Positions 6,618 to 8,868 of a stretch of 8,868 bases of DNA are shown one piece after another. The notes under the pieces were generated by a model, which was not told where the DNA came from, searched no databases, and saw only the letters and a list, made by a program, of their open reading frames with translations. The DNA comes from an uncultured Sphingomonadaceae bacterium (GTDB taxonomy: Bacteria > Pseudomonadota > Alphaproteobacteria > Sphingomonadales > Sphingomonadaceae), in assembly GCA_937920575.1 (NCBI GenBank), contig CAKZSF010000362.1:1-8868 (forward strand). The letters run 5' to 3'. The position numbers and the translations under genes are program-made. The stretch's first letter is position 1. Each line of letters begins with the position of its first letter.

Positions 6618-6622
6618 AAGGA
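6618..6622 (+). promoter_or_regulatory. Ribosome binding site that fixes the ldcA start
   Basis: AAGGA stands 7 bases before the ATG at 6630. It excludes the in-frame TTG at 6624, which would follow by a single base. The whole space between this start and the divergent Mur ligase start is 55 bases, so both promoters must overlap there or lie in coding sequence. Confidence 0.65.
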
Positions 6623-6629
6623 CTTGTCC

Positions 6630-7460
6630 ATGACACGGATAGCCATTTGTGCCCCGGCGACCGCGATCAGGCGCGATCATGCCGATGCGTTGGAAGAACT
6701 GGTTGCCGAGGAATTTCCTCAGCATCAGGTGTGGTTTCACGAGCAATGCTTTGCGACGTCTGGACACTTTGCGGGCGATGATCTGACTCGCCTGACCGCA
6801 CTGGTCGAATGCGCGAATAGTCCAGATTATGATGCGGTGTGGTTCGCTCGCGGGGGCTATGGCTCCAATCGCATTGCAGAGGCAGCGATTGCGCGAATGG
6901 GCGAAGAAGCCAAGGCCAAAACATTCGTCGGCTTTTCCGATTGCGGGTACTTGCTCGGAGCGTTGTATCGCGCCGGGATTGGACAGCCCGTTCATGGTTC
7001 CATGCCGGTCAGCTCGCGCAGCGAAGGTGGCCGCAAGGCTGTTCGCCGTGTCCTGCGCTGGTTCGATGGAGATCGGAGCGGATTGGAACCGTCGCTGGAT
7101 GGTAAGACACCCGTGGTCGCGTTCAATCTCTACACCCTCGCGATGATCATGAACACGCCGCTGATGCCGGACTTGTCTGGCCATATCGTGATGGTCGAGG
7201 AGGTGAGCGAGCATCTTTATGCGGTGGACCGGCTGTTCTTTCATTTAACGCAGACGTTGCCCCGCATTGCGGGCATTCGGTTGGGCGGCGTTACAGCGGT
7301 GCCCGAAAATGACAGGTTATTCGGGCAAGAGCCGGAAGAAATCGCCAAATTCTGGTGCGATCGCGCCGGGATCCCTTTTCTGGGCAGCGCCAAGATTGGA
7401 CACTATTCTGACAATCATGTGGTGCCGTTCGGGCTTGCCAGCCCATCAGCAACTGCCTAA
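6630..7460 (+). CDS. ldcA: LD-carboxypeptidase (muramoyltetrapeptide carboxypeptidase, S66)
   Basis: Peptidase family S66 enzymes remove the terminal D-alanine from muropeptide tetrapeptides to give tripeptides, normally in the cytoplasm during murein recycling. The 276 residues carry IAICAPA at the N-terminus, the conserved ARGGYGSNR (73-81), the nucleophile Ser103 in GFSD, a Glu at about 190 in VEEVSEHLYAVDR, and His258 in IGHYSDN, which together form the Ser-Glu-His triad. No signal peptide is visible, consistent with a cytoplasmic enzyme. It is about 30 residues shorter than E. coli LdcA but has both domains. The usual GGNL segment reads AFNL (164-167), a departure near the active site. 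It is divergent from a Mur ligase, which suggests a peptidoglycan-recycling pair, and lies 27 bases upstream of fabD on the same strand, so it may share transcripts with it. Confidence 0.9.
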   Translation: MTRIAICAPATAIRRDHADALEELVAEEFPQHQVWFHEQCFATSGHFAGDDLTRLTALVECANSPDYDAVWFARGGYGSNRIAEAAIARMGEEAKAKTFVGFSDCGYLLGALYRAGIGQPVHGSMPVSSRSEGGRKAVRRVLRWFDGDRSGLEPSLDGKTPVVAFNLYTLAMIMNTPLMPDLSGHIVMVEEVSEHLYAVDRLFFHLTQTLPRIAGIRLGGVTAVPENDRLFGQEPEEIAKFWCDRAGIPFLGSAKIGHYSDNHVVPFGLASPSATA

Positions 7461-7487
7461 CGGCCCGCCAGAGATCAGGAGACACCA

Positions 7488-8426
7488 ATGCGAGCTTTCG
7501 TTTATCCCGGCCAAGGCAGCCAAAAAGTCGGTATGGGCGCAGACTTGGCCGATGCCAGCGCGGCCGCAAGAGAAGTCTTTGAAGAGGTCGACGACGCGCT
7601 GGGACAGAACCTGTCAAAGCTCATGCGCGAAGGGCCAGAGGATCAGCTAACCCTGACCGAGAACGCGCAGCCTGCAATCATGGCCAACGCCATCGCGTGT
7701 CTGCGCGTGCTGGAGAAGGAGTGCGGTTTGGTGCTCGTGGACAAGGGCGATTGCGTAGCGGGTCACAGCCTGGGTGAATACACGGCGCTATGCGCGGTCG
7801 ATGCATTCTCGCTGGCTGATACTGCGCGGCTGCTCAAACTGCGGGGGCAGGCGATGCAAGCGGCTGTTCCAGTCGGCGAAGGATCGATGTGCGCTCTGTT
7901 GGGCGCCGATGTGGAGAAGGCTGAGGCGTTGGCCAACACGGCGGCCGAAGGGCAGGTCTGCCAGATCGCCAACGACAATGACCCAACCCAAGTTGTGCTT
8001 TCCGGACACACGGACGCGATTGACCGCGCGATTGCAGGCGCGAAGGAGCACGGCATCAAACGCGGCATCAAACTGCCTGTCTCTGCGCCGTTTCATTGTG
8101 ATCTGATGCAACCGGCTGCCGACGCGATGGAGGCCGCTCTTTCAGAAACATCGCCCGGGCCGTTCAAACTGCCGATCTTTGCCAATGTCACTGCCTCGCA
8201 AGTCACTGATCCGGCGGAAGAGCAAGCACTGCTGGTTCAGCAAGTCTGCGGCCGCGTGCGCTGGCGCGGAAGCGTGTTGGCGATGCAATCGGCAGGTGTG
8301 GAGCATTTTGTAGAACTGGGCGGCAAAGTTCTCGCCCCGATGATTGGCCGCATTGCGAAGGATGCCACCACAACCAGCGCGTTCACGATGGAAGACCTTG
8401 AAACGCTCGCTAAGGATATCGGATAA
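7488..8426 (+). CDS. fabD: Malonyl-CoA:ACP transacylase
   Basis: FabD moves the malonyl group from CoA to acyl carrier protein, supplying the extender unit for type II fatty acid synthesis in the cytoplasm. The 312 residues match the family length. Visible are the opening VYPGQGSQKVGMG (5-17), QPAIMA (61-66), the nucleophile Ser94 in GHSLGEYTAL, Arg119 in LRGQAMQ, which binds the malonyl carboxylate, NDNDPTQVVLSG (162-173) and the catalytic His203 in SAPFHC. The ATG at 7488 has AGGAG at a 6-base spacing. The stop TAA (8424-8426) overlaps the fabG start by one base, so the two are translationally coupled. All key residues are present. Confidence 0.97.
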   Translation: MRAFVYPGQGSQKVGMGADLADASAAAREVFEEVDDALGQNLSKLMREGPEDQLTLTENAQPAIMANAIACLRVLEKECGLVLVDKGDCVAGHSLGEYTALCAVDAFSLADTARLLKLRGQAMQAAVPVGEGSMCALLGADVEKAEALANTAAEGQVCQIANDNDPTQVVLSGHTDAIDRAIAGAKEHGIKRGIKLPVSAPFHCDLMQPAADAMEAALSETSPGPFKLPIFANVTASQVTDPAEEQALLVQQVCGRVRWRGSVLAMQSAGVEHFVELGGKVLAPMIGRIAKDATTTSAFTMEDLETLAKDIG

Positions 8427-8868
8427 TGTTCTCACTCGAAGGAAAAGCAGCTCTCGTCACGGGTGCGAGCGGCGGAATTGGCTCCAGCATTGCACGGGCA
8501 CTTGCGGCACAAGGCGCGCGGCTCGCCTTGTCCGGTTCTAATGGTGACAAATTGCGTGCATTCCGCGAAGAATTGAACGCGGAATACGGCCACGATCATG
8601 TTGAGATCACCTGCGACCTCTCCAACACCGAACAGGTTGAAGAGCTAATCCCGGCGACGATTGATACTCTCGGCAAGATGGACATTTTGGTCAACAATGC
8701 CGGCATCACGCGCGACAACCTCGCGATGCGCATGAAAGATGAGGAATGGGATCAGGTGATGAAAATCAATCTGGAATCGACGTTCCGATTGATGCGCGCT
8801 GCCGCTCGTCCGATGATGAAGGCCAAGCATGGTCGGATTGTTACGATCACCAGCGTGGTCGGCGCGAC
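8426..8868 (+). CDS. fabG: 3-oxoacyl-ACP reductase (5' part, cut by window end)
   Basis: FabG reduces 3-oxoacyl-ACP to 3-hydroxyacyl-ACP with NADPH, the first reductive step of fatty acid elongation. The first 147 residues are in the window; the frame runs off the right edge. It is a classical short-chain dehydrogenase: the cofactor loop TGASGGIG at 12-19, a conserved Asp in CDLS (about 64), NNAG at 90-93, the stretch ITRDNLAMRMKDEEW, which is nearly identical to E. coli FabG, Asn115 of the tetrad, and Ser143 in ITSVVG. The Tyr and Lys of the active site lie beyond the edge. The ATG shares its A with the fabD stop (TAATG), and AAGGA 9 bases upstream, inside fabD, serves as ribosome binding site. 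acpP and fabF probably follow, judging from the usual alphaproteobacterial order. Confidence 0.95.
   Translation, partial: MFSLEGKAALVTGASGGIGSSIARALAAQGARLALSGSNGDKLRAFREELNAEYGHDHVEITCDLSNTEQVEELIPATIDTLGKMDILVNNAGITRDNLAMRMKDEEWDQVMKINLESTFRLMRAAARPMMKAKHGRIVTITSVVGA

Noticed and set aside
6575..6646. Longer starts of the Mur ligase at 6646 or 6631
   Set aside because: They would overlap the divergent ldcA start and add 19-24 residues with no family match; they remain possible since no start has a good ribosome binding site.
6585..7244. Open frame of 219 codons on the minus strand
   Set aside because: Antisense to ldcA, which carries a complete Ser-Glu-His triad; no family resemblance.

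Overview
The window reads as an ordinary chromosomal segment of an alphaproteobacterium. Protein style and gene content fit Sphingomonadales, possibly the Erythrobacter/Altererythrobacter group; this is inferred from recognised families, not from a search. Coding density is very high. There is no tRNA, rRNA, CRISPR array, transposase or integrase, and no stretch of 300 bases without a gene.

Layout, left to right. (1) The 3' end of rimK (ribosomal protein S6 glutamate ligase), running in from the left edge, overlaps the start of an unrecognised exported protein (253-1128, +) whose base composition is noticeably lower in GC. (2) Convergent to it, and overlapping its last 8 bases, is amn (AMP nucleosidase, -). 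(3) Upstream of amn on the same strand is the ribosomal protein operon rpsF-rpsR-rplI (-), closed by a clear intrinsic terminator at 2596-2636. (4) A 196-bp divergent gap holds the rpsF leader and, on the other side, the start of a YedI/DUF808 inner membrane protein (4205-5143, +). (5) Convergent to yedI is a divergent MurC/Mpl-type Mur ligase (5147-6574, -). Its start lies back to back with an LD-carboxypeptidase (6630-7460, +). (6) ldcA is followed at 27 bp by fabD and then, with a one-base stop/start overlap, by fabG, which runs off the right edge.

How the genes fit together. The ribosomal block carries bS6, bS18 and bL9, and the RimK that classically glutamylates the bS6 C-terminus lies only about 3.4 kb away. 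The LD-carboxypeptidase and the Mur ligase look like a small peptidoglycan-turnover pair: one trims tetrapeptides to tripeptides, and the other could reload peptide, or an amino acid, onto a UDP-muramyl acceptor. fabD-fabG start type II fatty acid synthesis. As I recall, many alphaproteobacteria have fabD-fabG-acpP-fabF close to and divergent from rpsF-rpsR-rplI, so yedI, the Mur ligase and ldcA may have been inserted between two ancestral blocks.

I see no clear undescribed multi-gene system. The most interesting items are the non-canonical Mur ligase and its pairing with ldcA, the low-GC exported orphan coupled to rimK, and the long acidic tail on bL9.
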